This document shows positions 17,345-26,145 of a stretch of 64,000 nt of DNA, one piece after another. A program made the translations under genes and the position numbers. Each line of letters opens with the position of its first letter. Within the stretch, counting starts at the first letter, position 1. This DNA is from Streptacidiphilus jiangxiensis (GTDB lineage Bacteria > Actinomycetota > Actinomycetes > Streptomycetales > Streptomycetaceae), in assembly GCF_900109465.1 (NCBI RefSeq), contig NZ_FOAZ01000021.1:62001-126000 (forward strand), given 5' to 3'. The notes under the pieces were generated by a model, which worked only from the letters and a program-made list of their open reading frames with translations, was not told the DNA's origin and made no database searches.

Positions 17345-17398
17345 CCGGCCCGCAGGGCGTGTGCGGCGGTGTCGGCGGCGTCTCATAAGGTGGACCGC

Positions 17399-19039
17399 AT
17401 GACCGCCGCCGCACCGCTCTCCGCCCTCGACGCCTCCGCCGCACGCACCGTCCTGCTGCGCGGCGGCGACGTCTACAGCCCCGCCGACCCCTTCGCCACC
17501 GCCCTGCTGATGCAGGACGGTGTCGTCGCCTGGGTCGGTGAGGAGGGCGCGGCCGAGAGCTACGCCCGGGACGCCGAGCTGGTCGTCGACCTCGCCGGCT
17601 CCCTGGTCACGCCGGCGTTCGTCGACGCCCACGTGCACGCCACCTCGACGGGCCTCGCGCTCACCGGGCTGGACCTGACGGCCTGCCCGAGTCTGGGAGA
17701 GGCCCTGGAGCGCATCCGCGCCTTCGTCCGGGCTTCCGGCGTCGCGCCCGGCGGCGTGCTGCTCGGCCACGGCTGGGACGAGACCAGGTGGCCCGAGCGC
17801 CGCGCGCCCGGCCTCGCCGAGCTGGACGAGGTGGCGGGCGGCACCGCGCTCTACCTCTCCCGCACCGACGTCCACTCCGCGCTGGCCTCCTCCGCGCTGC
17901 GCGCCCTCGCCGGGCCGGAGCTGCCCGCCGCGGCCGGATACCTGCCCGACGGCCCGCTCAGCCGGGCCGCACACCACGCCGTGCGCGGCGCCGCCCTCGG
18001 GCACCTGACGCAGCAGCAGCGCGAGGCCGCGCAGCGCGCCACCCTCGCCCACGCGGTCACCCTCGGCATCGGCGCCCTGCACGAGTGCGCCGGCCCGCAG
18101 ATCTCCTCGGAGGCGGATCTCACGGGCCTGCTCGCGCTCGCCGCCGCCGGAGGCGGCCCGGAGGTCTTCGGTTACTGGGGCGAGCTCGGCGCGGTCGACA
18201 CCGCCCGCCGCCTCGGCGCCGTCGGCGCCGGCGGGGACCTCTTCATCGACGGCGCGCTCGGCTCCCACACCGCCTGCCTGCACGCCCCCTACACCGACGC
18301 CGAGCACACCGGCGCCTCCTACATCGGCGCCGAGCAGATCGCCGAACACGTCCGCGCCTGCACCGAGGCGGGCCTCCAGGCGGGGTTCCACGCCATCGGC
18401 GACGGCGCGCTCGGGGCGCTCGTCGAGGGCGTGCGCGCCGTCGCGGCGGAACTCGGCCTGGAGCGCGTCCGCGCCCTGCGCCACCGTGTCGAGCACGCGG
18501 AGCTGCTGACGCCGGAGCAGATCGCCGCCCTCGCCGAGCTGGGCCTGACCGCCTCCGTGCAGCCCGCGTTCGACGCCTTCTGGGGCGGCGGGTCCGGCAT
18601 GTACGTCGACCGCCTCGGCGCCGAGCGCGCCCGCACCATGAACCCCTACGCCGCGCTGCTGCGCGCGGGCGTCCCGCTCGCCTTCGGATCCGACGCCCCG
18701 GTCACCCCGCTCGACCCGTGGGGCACGGTCCGGGCGGCGGCCTTCCACCGCACCCCCGAGCACCGCATCTCCGCCCGCGCGGCCTTCACCGCCCACACCC
18801 GCGGCGGCTGGCGCGCCCTCGGCCGCGACGACGCCGGCACCCTCGTCCCCGGCGCCCCCGCCTCGCTGGCGGTGTGGGCGCCGACCGAGCTGGTCGTCCA
18901 GGCCCCCGACGAGATCATCCGCAACTGGTCCACGGACCCGCGCAGCGGCGTCCCCGGCCTGCCGGACCTGACGCCGGGGGGCGCGCTCCCGCAGTGCCTC
19001 GCGACGGTGGTGAACGGTACAACTGTGTACCTGCGTTGA
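17399..19039 (+). CDS. Amidohydrolase family protein (YtcJ-like)
   Basis: A 546-residue metal-dependent hydrolase of the amidohydrolase superfamily. Metal ligands are visible in VDAHVHATSTG (HxH), LRHRVEHAE and FGSDAPVTPLDPW, the layout of YtcJ/NfdA-like enzymes. The ATG at 17399 has AAGGTGG upstream. The substrate is unknown. It follows the Lrp gene by 54 bp and may be co-regulated with it. Confidence 0.85.
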   Translation: MTAAAPLSALDASAARTVLLRGGDVYSPADPFATALLMQDGVVAWVGEEGAAESYARDAELVVDLAGSLVTPAFVDAHVHATSTGLALTGLDLTACPSLGEALERIRAFVRASGVAPGGVLLGHGWDETRWPERRAPGLAELDEVAGGTALYLSRTDVHSALASSALRALAGPELPAAAGYLPDGPLSRAAHHAVRGAALGHLTQQQREAAQRATLAHAVTLGIGALHECAGPQISSEADLTGLLALAAAGGGPEVFGYWGELGAVDTARRLGAVGAGGDLFIDGALGSHTACLHAPYTDAEHTGASYIGAEQIAEHVRACTEAGLQAGFHAIGDGALGALVEGVRAVAAELGLERVRALRHRVEHAELLTPEQIAALAELGLTASVQPAFDAFWGGGSGMYVDRLGAERARTMNPYAALLRAGVPLAFGSDAPVTPLDPWGTVRAAAFHRTPEHRISARAAFTAHTRGGWRALGRDDAGTLVPGAPASLAVWAPTELVVQAPDEIIRNWSTDPRSGVPGLPDLTPGGALPQCLATVVNGTTVYLR

Positions 19040-19063
19040 CGCGTCATTCATCAAGGGGGAGTG

Positions 19064-19525
19064 GTGACGGAGAGGTCCGGCACGGAGGAGAAGCAGCTCG
19101 ACTTCGTCCTGGGGGAGGTCGACACCCGGCTGCGGGGGATCAAGCGGCACCTGCAGGGGGACCGCCGGAAGGCCTTCGGGCTGGAGATGGCCACGGTGTC
19201 GCTCTCCGCCTGTTCGACGGTGCTGCTGGGCGTGCGGGTCGGTGACCCGACACGGCAGGTGCTGCTGGACGTCGCGCTGGGCATCAGCGCGCTGATCACG
19301 GTGCTGGCGGCGTGGCAGGCCTTCTTCTCCCACCGCTCCCTGTGGATCCAGGCCAGCCGGACGGTGGCGCTCCTGGAGACCCTCAAGCGCGAGATCGAGT
19401 TCACCCGGGCGGGTGGGACGGGCGACGCCGGGACCTTCCTCACCCGGCTCGAGGTCATCCTCAAGGACCACCAGGAGGCCTGGACGAAGCTCCGTCAGCG
19501 AGGGGACGCCGCGCCGGAGGGGTAA
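19064..19525 (+). CDS. SLATT/DUF4231-like two-helix membrane protein
   Basis: A 153-residue protein built as helix - two adjacent membrane segments (about residues 41-58 and 67-88) - long helix. This is the outline of the SLATT/DUF4231 group. SLATT domains are proposed pore-forming effectors in nucleotide-second-messenger conflict systems. No SMODS nucleotidyltransferase or SLOG gene is next to it here, so a defence role is only a possibility. GTG codons occur at 19061 and 19064. The second is chosen because AAGGGGGA directly abuts the first. Confidence 0.6.
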   Translation: MTERSGTEEKQLDFVLGEVDTRLRGIKRHLQGDRRKAFGLEMATVSLSACSTVLLGVRVGDPTRQVLLDVALGISALITVLAAWQAFFSHRSLWIQASRTVALLETLKREIEFTRAGGTGDAGTFLTRLEVILKDHQEAWTKLRQRGDAAPEG

Positions 19526-19612
19526 GAGAGGCGCGCACCGCGTGCAACCTCCCGCCCGCCCGCGGCATCAGCTCTGCGACAGGGAACACACGGAGCGGAG
19601 CAGGGGGTGGAG

Positions 19613-20170
19613 ATGACCGCAACCGGGTTCGGCCCATCATTGGCCGGACGACGGGACGAGGAGTTCGCCGAGTTCGTCAGCACCCGATCAGGATGGCTGC
19701 GCAAGGTCGCGTATCTGCTGACGGGTGACTGGCACCGGGCCGACGACCTGGCGCAGGCGACGGTGACCAAGCTGTACGTGCGGTGGCACCGGCTCGGCGG
19801 CGTCGAGAACGTGGACGGCTACGCCCGCCAGACCTTGGTCAACAGTTTCCTCGCGGAGCGGCGCTCGCCGTGGGCGCGTGTGCTGCTGGGCCGGGGCGAG
19901 AACGGCGGGGACGGGCCGCCGCCCGTCGTGCCACAGCCGGATCTGGACGCCGTCCTCGACCTGCGGCGTGCGCTGGCCGAGCTGCCGCCCCGGCAGCGGG
20001 CGACGGTCGTGCTGCGCTACTTCTGCGACCTGACCGTCGAGCAGACCGCCGAGACACTCGGCTGCACGCCGGGAACGGTCAAGAGCCAGACCGCACGCGG
20101 CCTGGACGCCCTGCGCCGGGTGTTGACCCCGGACTCGGAACCCACCGCGACAGGGGGTGGCACGTCATGA
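19613..20170 (+). CDS. ECF RNA polymerase sigma factor (SigE-family type)
   Basis: A 185-residue sigma-70 group IV protein. Region 2 is visible as WLRKVAYLLTGDWHRADDLAQATVTKLYV (in part), with NVDGYARQTLVN after it. Region 4 is ALAELPPRQRATVVLRYFCDLTVEQTA (in part), with a CTPGTVKSQTARGL helix-turn-helix. The ATG at 19613 lies six bases after AGGGGG; a GTG at 19607 in frame is an alternative. The next gene overlaps its stop (ATGA) and encodes the likely membrane anti-sigma partner. Confidence 0.9.
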   Translation: MTATGFGPSLAGRRDEEFAEFVSTRSGWLRKVAYLLTGDWHRADDLAQATVTKLYVRWHRLGGVENVDGYARQTLVNSFLAERRSPWARVLLGRGENGGDGPPPVVPQPDLDAVLDLRRALAELPPRQRATVVLRYFCDLTVEQTAETLGCTPGTVKSQTARGLDALRRVLTPDSEPTATGGGTS

Positions 20171-21231
20171 ACGACTGGGACACGGACACCGCAGGACTGG
20201 AGGCACGGCTCGCCGAGGGGCTCCTCGCGCTGGCCGACGCCCCGGCCCCGTGCAGCGGCGTGGACGCCGCCCGCGCCCGCGCGCAGGGCCTGCGCGTGCT
20301 GCGCCGCCGCCGGATCGCCCTCGGAGCCACCGCCGCCGCCGTGGCCTCGGCGGTCGCCCTGGGCGGCGTCGCCCTGGCGGGGACGACCGGCTCGGCCCAC
20401 GGAAAGGCCGACCAGCCCGCAGCGAGCGCCACCGCCAAGGCCTCCGGGCGGCACGATCCGCTCACCCAGGGCGTCGAGTTCGGCTGGCTTCCGGCGGGCA
20501 TCCAGCAAGGGACGATCCAGGACACCGAGTGGGACGGGCAGGCCTTCACCGCGGCCGGCAGCGCGAGCACCCCCGGGGTCATGGCGAGCGTGCAGCTCAA
20601 GGGCCACGACTTCGTGGTGGACACGCCCAGCCCGATCCACCCGGCGATGCACGCCGTCCCCGGCCCGCTGGTCCACGGCAGGCCCTCGCACTGGATGGTC
20701 GACCAGGGCGGCCGCAGTTATCACGGGGGTGAGTACATCCTGCGGTGGTACCTGCCTGACGGTCGCGGTGCTCAGGTGCTGCTCGCGGGGGCGAAGCTGG
20801 GCGAGGCGACGGCGCGGGCGACAGCGCTCCGCGTGGCGGAGAACCTGCGCTTCCCCGCCGCTCCCGAGGGCACCCCGCTGCCGTACTACGTCACCGGCCT
20901 CCCAGCCGGTGAGCACCTCGTGTCGGTGTCGTTCGTCCAGCACACCGCGGGCCTCGGTCGCCCGTGGCAGGTGAGCGCCGCCTACACCACCCGCAACGCG
21001 GCGGACTGGCAGTCGACGGCGGGAGGCGAGATCGACTGGCAGATCGCCCCGCACGTGGCGGGGAAGCCGCTCATGGGTGGTGACCGCTGCGTGACCCGCG
21101 ACGGGCTGGACCTCTGCGTCGAGGGCGGGGGCCCCGCCCTCGAGGCGGTCGGCGGCCTCGACGGGCTGCTCAACAAGATCACCGTGCTCGGCACCGACCC
21201 CGCCCACTGGACGACCGAGGTGAACCGCTGA
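20167..21231 (+). CDS. Single-pass membrane protein, putative anti-sigma factor
   Basis: A 354-residue protein with a short cytoplasmic part (about residues 1-48), a basic stop (RVLRRRRI), one membrane segment (about 50-72) and a large extracytoplasmic domain with no recognised fold. The ATGA overlap with the sigma gene and the membrane layout suggest that it restrains the sigma factor and senses a signal outside the cell. No zinc-binding HxxxCxxC motif is present, so it is not a ZAS-type anti-sigma. Confidence 0.6.
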   Translation: MNDWDTDTAGLEARLAEGLLALADAPAPCSGVDAARARAQGLRVLRRRRIALGATAAAVASAVALGGVALAGTTGSAHGKADQPAASATAKASGRHDPLTQGVEFGWLPAGIQQGTIQDTEWDGQAFTAAGSASTPGVMASVQLKGHDFVVDTPSPIHPAMHAVPGPLVHGRPSHWMVDQGGRSYHGGEYILRWYLPDGRGAQVLLAGAKLGEATARATALRVAENLRFPAAPEGTPLPYYVTGLPAGEHLVSVSFVQHTAGLGRPWQVSAAYTTRNAADWQSTAGGEIDWQIAPHVAGKPLMGGDRCVTRDGLDLCVEGGGPALEAVGGLDGLLNKITVLGTDPAHWTTEVNR

Positions 21232-21254
21232 CCGCCCTGCGGCCACGCCGCGCT

Positions 21255-21293
21255 GCCGGTCCGACCGCCGACGAGGGGGGTGGTCGGTCCGGC
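21255..21293 (+). terminator. Terminator after the sigma/anti-sigma operon
   Basis: A 12-position stem (GCCGGTCCGACC with GGTCGGTCCGGC, one T-T mismatch) around a 15-base loop, 24 bp after the stop codon at 21231. Confidence 0.6.
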
Positions 21294-21420
21294 ATCGTGG
21301 CACAGGCGTGCCGTCCGCGCGCGGATACCGCCGAACGATGGGTTGGACCGGACCAGCAAGGGGCCCGGGCGCACCGCGTTGACCTGCGGTGTTAGCCCGT
21401 CTGCCCAGGTCGCGCGCCGG

Positions 21421-21451
21421 TTGACAGGGGCGCCGGGAGCGCGAGTAGGTT
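21421..21451 (+). promoter_or_regulatory. Sigma-70-type promoter upstream of lnt, with a long leader
   Basis: TTGACA (21421-21426) and TAGGTT (21446-21451) are separated by 19 bp. The -35 is perfect; the spacing is slightly long. Transcription from here would give a leader of about 340 bases before the lnt start near 21800. Apart from a weak 88-codon ORF (GTG at 21543, ending inside the lnt start), the leader shows no coding signal. Confidence 0.5.
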
Positions 21452-21799
21452 CGTCGTCGTCCACCGGACAGCAGACTCACGCCAAACCCGTGACCGCCGT
21501 TGGCCTCCGCCGCCAGGAGCCCGCGTAGACGGACCGGGGAGCGTGGGCCTCGGCACGGGGCACGGCAGCGTGCTCCGCGCCGACAGGTGTGGACCCCGGG
21601 CTCGGCCCGGACGCTCAGTAGACAACGGCTTCTGGTCGACCCGCAGCCAGCAGGTCCCGAGTCGGACCGAAGGGCGTCCGGGCCGTTTCCGCGCGTTGCG
21701 CGCCGCGGACCGGAGGCATCTCTCTCACCTGCACTTAACCGCAGGATGTACCGTCATCCCACAGCCCATGGACCCCACTGCTGCGGATTGGCGGCGAAC

Positions 21800-23446
21800 G
21801 TGCCCTTGACCCTGGAATCGGAGGACCGTTCCAAGGACCTCGCGGAGGCCGGAGCGCGCCCCTCGCGCCTTCGCCGCATCGGTGCGCGCCTGTGGCGCGG
21901 CGCCCCGCGCAGTGCACTGGCCGCCCTCTGCGGGATCGCGCTCGCGCTGTCGTTCCCCTCGGCGGGCATCTGGCCGCTGTCGGTCCTCGCGGTCGCGGGG
22001 CTCAGTCTGCTCACCTACGGCCGCACCGCCCGTCAGGGCGCCTGGACGGGATTCGTCTTCGGCCTGGTCTTCATGCTCTGGCTGCTGCTCTGGATCGACG
22101 TGATCGGCTACGACGCCTGGGCGCTGCTCTCCGTCGCCGAGGCCGCGTTCCTGGCGTTGATGGGTGCGGGGCTCGCGGTCGTCTCGCGGGTGCGCTTCTG
22201 GCCGCTGTGGACGGCCTGCCTGTGGGTCGCCCAGGAGTGGGCGCGCGACCGGGTGCCGCTCGGCGGCTTCCCGTGGGGGCGGCTCGCCTTCGCCAACACC
22301 TCCTCGCCGTTCACGCCGCTCGCCGCGCTCGGCGGGGCGCCGTTGGTCAGCTTCGCGGTCGCGCTCAGCGGGGCGCTGCTGGCCGCGGTCGTCCTCGCGC
22401 TGCGGACCCGTGAGGGCCGCGCCCGGAGCACCCGGCTCGCCGCCGCGTGCGGCGTCGGCGCCGTCGCGGCCGGTCTGGTCGGCTACGCGATCCCGCTGCC
22501 GACGGCCGGCACCACCGCCGGGGGTCCGGCCTCCGCGCAGATCGCGGTGATCCAGGGCAACGTCCCGCACGCCGGCATGGACTTCCTCGGCCGCCCGATG
22601 CAGGTGCTGCAGAACCACGTGCAGGCCACGGTCGCGCTGATGGCCGAGGTCGAGGCGGGCAAGGCACCCCGCCCGCAGCTGGTGATCTGGCCGGAGAACT
22701 CCTCCGACGTCAACCCGTACACGACCCCCGAGGCCTACGGCGCGATCCAGGCGGCCGCGCAGCTGACGGGCGTGCCGATGCTGGTCGGCGCCCTCGTCGA
22801 CGGCCCCGACGCGCAGCACGTGCTCAACGAGGGCATCGTCTGGGACCCGGTGAAGGGCCCCGGCGCGCACTACACCAAGCAGCACCCGGTGCCGTTCGGC
22901 GAGTACGTGCCGTTCCGGTCGATCCTGATGAAGTACATCACCCGCCTGCAGCGGGTCGCCCGGGACTTCTACCCCGGTGACAAGACCGGCATCCTGCAGG
23001 TCGGTCCGGCCAGGATCGGCGACGTGATCTGCTTCGAGGTCGCCTACGACGGCATCGTCCACGACGCGGTCGCCAAGGGCGGCCGAGTGATCGTCGTGCA
23101 GACCAACAACGCCACCTACGAGCACACCGACCAGCCCGACCAGCAGTTCGCCATGTCCAGGCTGCGCGCGATCGAGCACGGCCGCGCCGTGGTCATCGCC
23201 GCGACCAGTGGCATCAGCGCGGTGATCGCGCCGGACGGCTCGGTCGTGGCCCGCACCCGGCTGGCCACCCAGGCCGAGCTGGACGTCAAGGTCCCGCTGC
23301 GCGACGGCCTCACCCTCGCGGACCGGCTCGGCGCCGGTCCGGAGTGGGCGCTGTCGTTCGTCGGCCTCGGCGCGGTCGCCTTCGCGGTCTGGACGGGCAG
23401 TGCGGTGTGGACGCGCCGCCGGAAGCGTGCTGGAACACCCGCCTGA
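21800..23446 (+). CDS. lnt: Apolipoprotein N-acyltransferase
   Basis: Lnt transfers an acyl chain to the N-terminal cysteine of lipoproteins at the outer face of the membrane. The protein has several N-terminal membrane segments (about residues 25-225) and a CN-hydrolase domain. All three catalytic residues are present: Glu in LVIWPENS, Lys in YTKQHPVPFGEYVPF and Cys in VICFEVAYD. A final membrane segment lies near the C-terminus. The GTG at 21800 (548 residues) is the best start, though its ribosome binding site is weak. An ATG at 21746 is in frame with equally poor spacing. Confidence 0.92.
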   Translation: MPLTLESEDRSKDLAEAGARPSRLRRIGARLWRGAPRSALAALCGIALALSFPSAGIWPLSVLAVAGLSLLTYGRTARQGAWTGFVFGLVFMLWLLLWIDVIGYDAWALLSVAEAAFLALMGAGLAVVSRVRFWPLWTACLWVAQEWARDRVPLGGFPWGRLAFANTSSPFTPLAALGGAPLVSFAVALSGALLAAVVLALRTREGRARSTRLAAACGVGAVAAGLVGYAIPLPTAGTTAGGPASAQIAVIQGNVPHAGMDFLGRPMQVLQNHVQATVALMAEVEAGKAPRPQLVIWPENSSDVNPYTTPEAYGAIQAAAQLTGVPMLVGALVDGPDAQHVLNEGIVWDPVKGPGAHYTKQHPVPFGEYVPFRSILMKYITRLQRVARDFYPGDKTGILQVGPARIGDVICFEVAYDGIVHDAVAKGGRVIVVQTNNATYEHTDQPDQQFAMSRLRAIEHGRAVVIAATSGISAVIAPDGSVVARTRLATQAELDVKVPLRDGLTLADRLGAGPEWALSFVGLGAVAFAVWTGSAVWTRRRKRAGTPA

Positions 23447-23482
23447 CCTCGGGCGTTCTACGGTGGAAGCCTCTACCGACCC

Positions 23483-24019
23483 ATGAAGGGCTCTGCCGTC
23501 GTGCGCGCGTCCCGACTCAAGCGTTTCCTGCCCCTGCTGGTGGTGGCCTACGTGCTGCTCGAGCTGTGGCTCGTGGTGGCCGTGGCCGATCTGATCGGCT
23601 GGCTGCTGGTGCTGTTGCTGCTGCTGGCCGGGTTCGTGGCCGGCGCGTCCGTGATCAAGCGCGCCGGGCTCAAGGCGTTCGCGGCGGCGCGGGCGGGCAA
23701 CATGCCCGAGGGCGAGGCGCGGACCGCGGTGACGGTCGCCGGAGGCGTCCTGCTGATGGTTCCGGGCTTCCTCACCGACGTCCTGGGCCTGCTCTGCCTG
23801 CTCCCGCCCGTCGCCAAGCGCCTCCAGCGCGTCCCGATGGGGCTGCTGCGGCGCGGCCCGCTGGGGGATGCGGTCCGCCTCCAGGAGCAGGTCCGGATGC
23901 ACCGGCCCGACGGCAAGGTCGTCCCGGGCGAGGTCATCCACGAGGACGGCACGCCGACGGACCGCTACGACTACTCCCGCCGCGACGACGCCCAGGGGCG
24001 CGGAGAACTGCGCGAGTAA
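23483..24019 (+). CDS. fxsA: FxsA family membrane protein
   Basis: A 178-residue protein with FxsA-family features: membrane segments at about residues 14-58 and 82-106, and the motif VMLMVPGFLTD-like GGVLLMVPGFLTDVLGLL. The E. coli protein blunts F-plasmid exclusion of phage T7; the general role is unknown. It follows lnt by 36 bp and is probably co-transcribed. Its last codons lie inside a large inverted repeat that continues past the stop. Confidence 0.88.
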   Translation: MKGSAVVRASRLKRFLPLLVVAYVLLELWLVVAVADLIGWLLVLLLLLAGFVAGASVIKRAGLKAFAAARAGNMPEGEARTAVTVAGGVLLMVPGFLTDVLGLLCLLPPVAKRLQRVPMGLLRRGPLGDAVRLQEQVRMHRPDGKVVPGEVIHEDGTPTDRYDYSRRDDAQGRGELRE

Positions 24020-24097
24020 CCACCCGGGGCGGATGGTCCTCCGCGTTGAGGACCATCCGCACGCCGGTGGTTGCTCGCGCAGTTCCCCCGCCCCTGG
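23992..24097. repeat. 106-bp imperfect inverted repeat spanning the fxsA stop
   Basis: Nested arms are CCAGGGGCG / CGCCCCTGG (23992-24000, 24089-24097), GAACTGCGCGAGTAACCACC with its near-perfect complement (24005-24024, 24066-24085; one mismatch), and a perfect inner 13-bp stem GCGGATGGTCCTC (24029-24041, 24048-24060). The outer arm resembles a palindromic sequence often met at gene ends in Streptomyces (recalled, not searched). It can act as a terminator for lnt-fxsA. Confidence 0.8.
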
Positions 24098-24126
24098 ATG
24101 GTGCAACGCATCCTGAGCGCACAGGA

Positions 24127-24173
24127 ACGACGAGGCCCGGGCTCCCCTGGAGGGGGAGCCCGGGCCTCGTCGT
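24127..24173. terminator. Strong bidirectional terminator between fxsA and rbpA
   Basis: A perfect 21-bp stem (left arm 24127-24147, right arm 24153-24173; core AGGCCCGGGCTCCCC) with a 5-base loop. It lies between the convergent fxsA and rbpA genes and ends 12 bp from the rbpA stop. Confidence 0.9.
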
Positions 24174-24185
24174 CAAGGGCGGGCG

Positions 24186-24557
24186 CTAAGCGCTCTTGCG
24201 GTCCCGCGGGTGCACCGCGATGTTCATGCCGCCGGAGCGGAGAACCTCGAGACGCTCGGCGAGGACCTCTTCCAGCTCCTCGCGCGTGCGCCGTTCCATC
24301 AACATGTCCCAGTGGGTGCGGACCGGCTTGGTCTTCTTCTCCTCGGGCTCGTCACCGTCAAGCAGCAGGGCCTCACTGCCGCAGAACCTGCACTCCCAGA
24401 TGTGCGGGATCTCGGCCTCAACCGAGAACGGCACCTCGAACCGGTGTCCGTTCTGGCATGCGTACTCGACGGTCTGGCGAGGCGCCAGATCGATACCGCG
24501 GTCGGTCTCGTAGCTGGTCGCCCCGAGTCGCGTGCCGCGGAGAGCTCGCTCACTCAT
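24186..24557 (-). CDS. rbpA: RNA polymerase-binding protein RbpA
   Basis: RbpA binds the principal sigma factor (HrdB) and core RNA polymerase, stabilises the open complex and lowers rifampicin sensitivity. The 123-residue protein has the N-terminal tail MSERALRGTRLG, a core domain with CQNGHRFEVPF and ECRFCGSEALLL (Zn-ribbon-like pairs), and a basic/acidic C-terminal sigma-interaction helix (RTHWDMLMERR). The ATG at 24557 has GGGAGGC upstream. Expression is probably driven by SigR from the promoter at 24624-24649. Confidence 0.96.
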   Translation of the reverse strand: MSERALRGTRLGATSYETDRGIDLAPRQTVEYACQNGHRFEVPFSVEAEIPHIWECRFCGSEALLLDGDEPEEKKTKPVRTHWDMLMERRTREELEEVLAERLEVLRSGGMNIAVHPRDRKSA

Positions 24558-24623
24558 GAATCGTGCCTCCCGGGCTCTTGGCCCACAAGCCTGGATGTCG
24601 CTGTCTTCGTCGTCGGTCCGTAC

Positions 24624-24649
24624 AACGTGCGGCAACCGTCGAAGATTCC
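24624..24649 (-). promoter_or_regulatory. SigR-type promoter of rbpA
   Basis: On the minus strand GGAAT (24649-24645) and GTT (24626-24624) are separated by exactly 18 bases, matching the GGAAT-N18-GTT consensus of the thiol-oxidative stress sigma factor SigR. It lies about 67 bp upstream of the rbpA start. rbpA is a known SigR target in S. coelicolor. Confidence 0.85.
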
Positions 24650-24780
24650 CGCCGTGGTCGCGTGACTTACGTCGCGCCGCCCAAGTTTGTACCCACCCGC
24701 GTCCGATTTGTCACATCTGGGGGCGATTATCACCCTCAGTGGAGGAATCGTGTCGCGCAGTCACGAAAGGCGCACATCAC

Positions 24781-26145
24781 TCACGAGACATCCGGAACCG
24801 GATTGCCCACCGCCTCGATGGCCCGCCGCACCGGCACCCGCGACAACAGCAGAAAGCCGATCGCGAAGAAGACCAGCAGCGAGATGATCGCGATCCGGTA
24901 GCTGTGGGTCACCTGGAAGGCGAGACCGAAGACCAACGGCCCCATCCAGCTGGTGCCCCGGTCGCTGATCTTGTAGAGGCTGAAGTACTCCGCCTCGTGC
25001 CCGGCCGGGATCAGGTGCGAGAAGAGCGAGCGCGACAGCGCCTGGCTGCCGCCCAGCACCAGGCCGATCGCCGCCGCCAGCGTGTAGAACCAGATCGGCT
25101 GGTGCGCGGGCATGACGTAGCCGAAGGCGAGGGTGACCACCCAGGCCACCAGCGAGCCGAGGATGGTGCGCTTGGCGCCCCAGCGGCCGGCCATACGGCC
25201 GAGCAGCAGCGCGCCGCCGATGGCGACGATCTGGACCAGCAGCACGCCCGCGATCAGCGTGGTCTGGCTCATGCCGAGCTCCTCGCTGCCGTAGAGCGAG
25301 GCCTGCGAGATGACCGTCTGGATGCCGTCGTTGTAGCAGAGGAAGGCGATCAGGAAGAGCAGTGTCAGGGGGTACTGGCGCATCCCGCGCAGCGTCCCCA
25401 CGAGCTCCTTCAGCGTCCCGCCCGCGTGCTCGTTCACGGGCTTGGCGACGGGCGCGAGGCCGGCGCGCTGCGGCAGGCGCAGCATCGGGAAGATGGTGAA
25501 GGTGGCCCACCACAGACCGGCCGAGGCCAGGCAGAGGCGGACGGCCGTGCCGCTCGTGAGGCCGAGCGAGCTGTGGCCGAGGAAGAGCGCGAGGTTGACC
25601 ACCAGCAGCAGGCCGCCGCCCGCGTAGCCGAAGGCCCACCCCTTGGAGGAGACCGCGTCGCGCTCGTCCGGTGCGGCCAGGCCCGGCAGGAAGGCGTTGG
25701 CGAGCGCGGCCGAGACGGCGTAGCAGACGTTCGCGAGGACCAGCAGCGCGCCGCCGAGCAGGTACCGGTGGCCGCCGAGGAAGAACATCCCGATCGTGGC
25801 GGCCGCGCCGACGTACGCGAACGAGCCGAGCAGCGTCTTGTGGCGTCCGGTCCGGTCCGCCGTGGCGCCGGCCAGCAGCATGACCACGACCGAGATGATC
25901 ACCGAGAACGAGACGGTGTAGGGGAAGAACGAGCCCGCGGGGACGGGAACGCCGAGCGGGTGGACGTTCCCCTGGGAGTCGGCGGCGCTCTTGGCGATGT
26001 CCGTGAGGTAGGGACCGAGGAAGACCGTCAGCACCGTCGCCGAGAAGGCGGCGTTGGCCCAGTCGTTGAGGTACCAGCCGAGCTGGGTCCGCTTGAGGTC
26101 GGTGGTCGACGACTCGGGCGTCGACGCCGGTGCAGAAGTGATCAA
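24781..26145 (-). CDS. MFS transporter, UMF1/Atg22-like family
   Basis: A 454-residue protein with about 12 membrane segments. The N-terminal motif LGWYLNDWANAAFSATVLTVFLGPYL (in part: WYLNDWANAAFS) and GYAGGGLLLVVNL are typical of the UMF1/Atg22 branch of the major facilitator superfamily. The start is TTG at 26145, supported by GGAG eight bases upstream and by a TTGA overlap with the stop of the preceding phosphodiesterase gene. The substrate is unknown; amino acid efflux has been proposed for Atg22. Confidence 0.88.
   Translation of the reverse strand: MITSAPASTPESSTTDLKRTQLGWYLNDWANAAFSATVLTVFLGPYLTDIAKSAADSQGNVHPLGVPVPAGSFFPYTVSFSVIISVVVMLLAGATADRTGRHKTLLGSFAYVGAAATIGMFFLGGHRYLLGGALLVLANVCYAVSAALANAFLPGLAAPDERDAVSSKGWAFGYAGGGLLLVVNLALFLGHSSLGLTSGTAVRLCLASAGLWWATFTIFPMLRLPQRAGLAPVAKPVNEHAGGTLKELVGTLRGMRQYPLTLLFLIAFLCYNDGIQTVISQASLYGSEELGMSQTTLIAGVLLVQIVAIGGALLLGRMAGRWGAKRTILGSLVAWVVTLAFGYVMPAHQPIWFYTLAAAIGLVLGGSQALSRSLFSHLIPAGHEAEYFSLYKISDRGTSWMGPLVFGLAFQVTHSYRIAIISLLVFFAIGFLLLSRVPVRRAIEAVGNPVPDVS

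Noticed and set aside
16910..19471. Minus-strand open frame of more than 850 codons
   Set aside because: It is the antisense shadow of the Lrp, amidohydrolase and SLATT-like genes. The plus-strand products are clear families; the minus product is low-complexity Gly/Arg/Asp sequence.
21543..21809. 88-codon plus-strand ORF in the lnt leader
   Set aside because: Arg/Gly/Pro-rich product without a recognisable fold. The GGGGAG before its GTG is the only support. Kept only as a remark on the leader.
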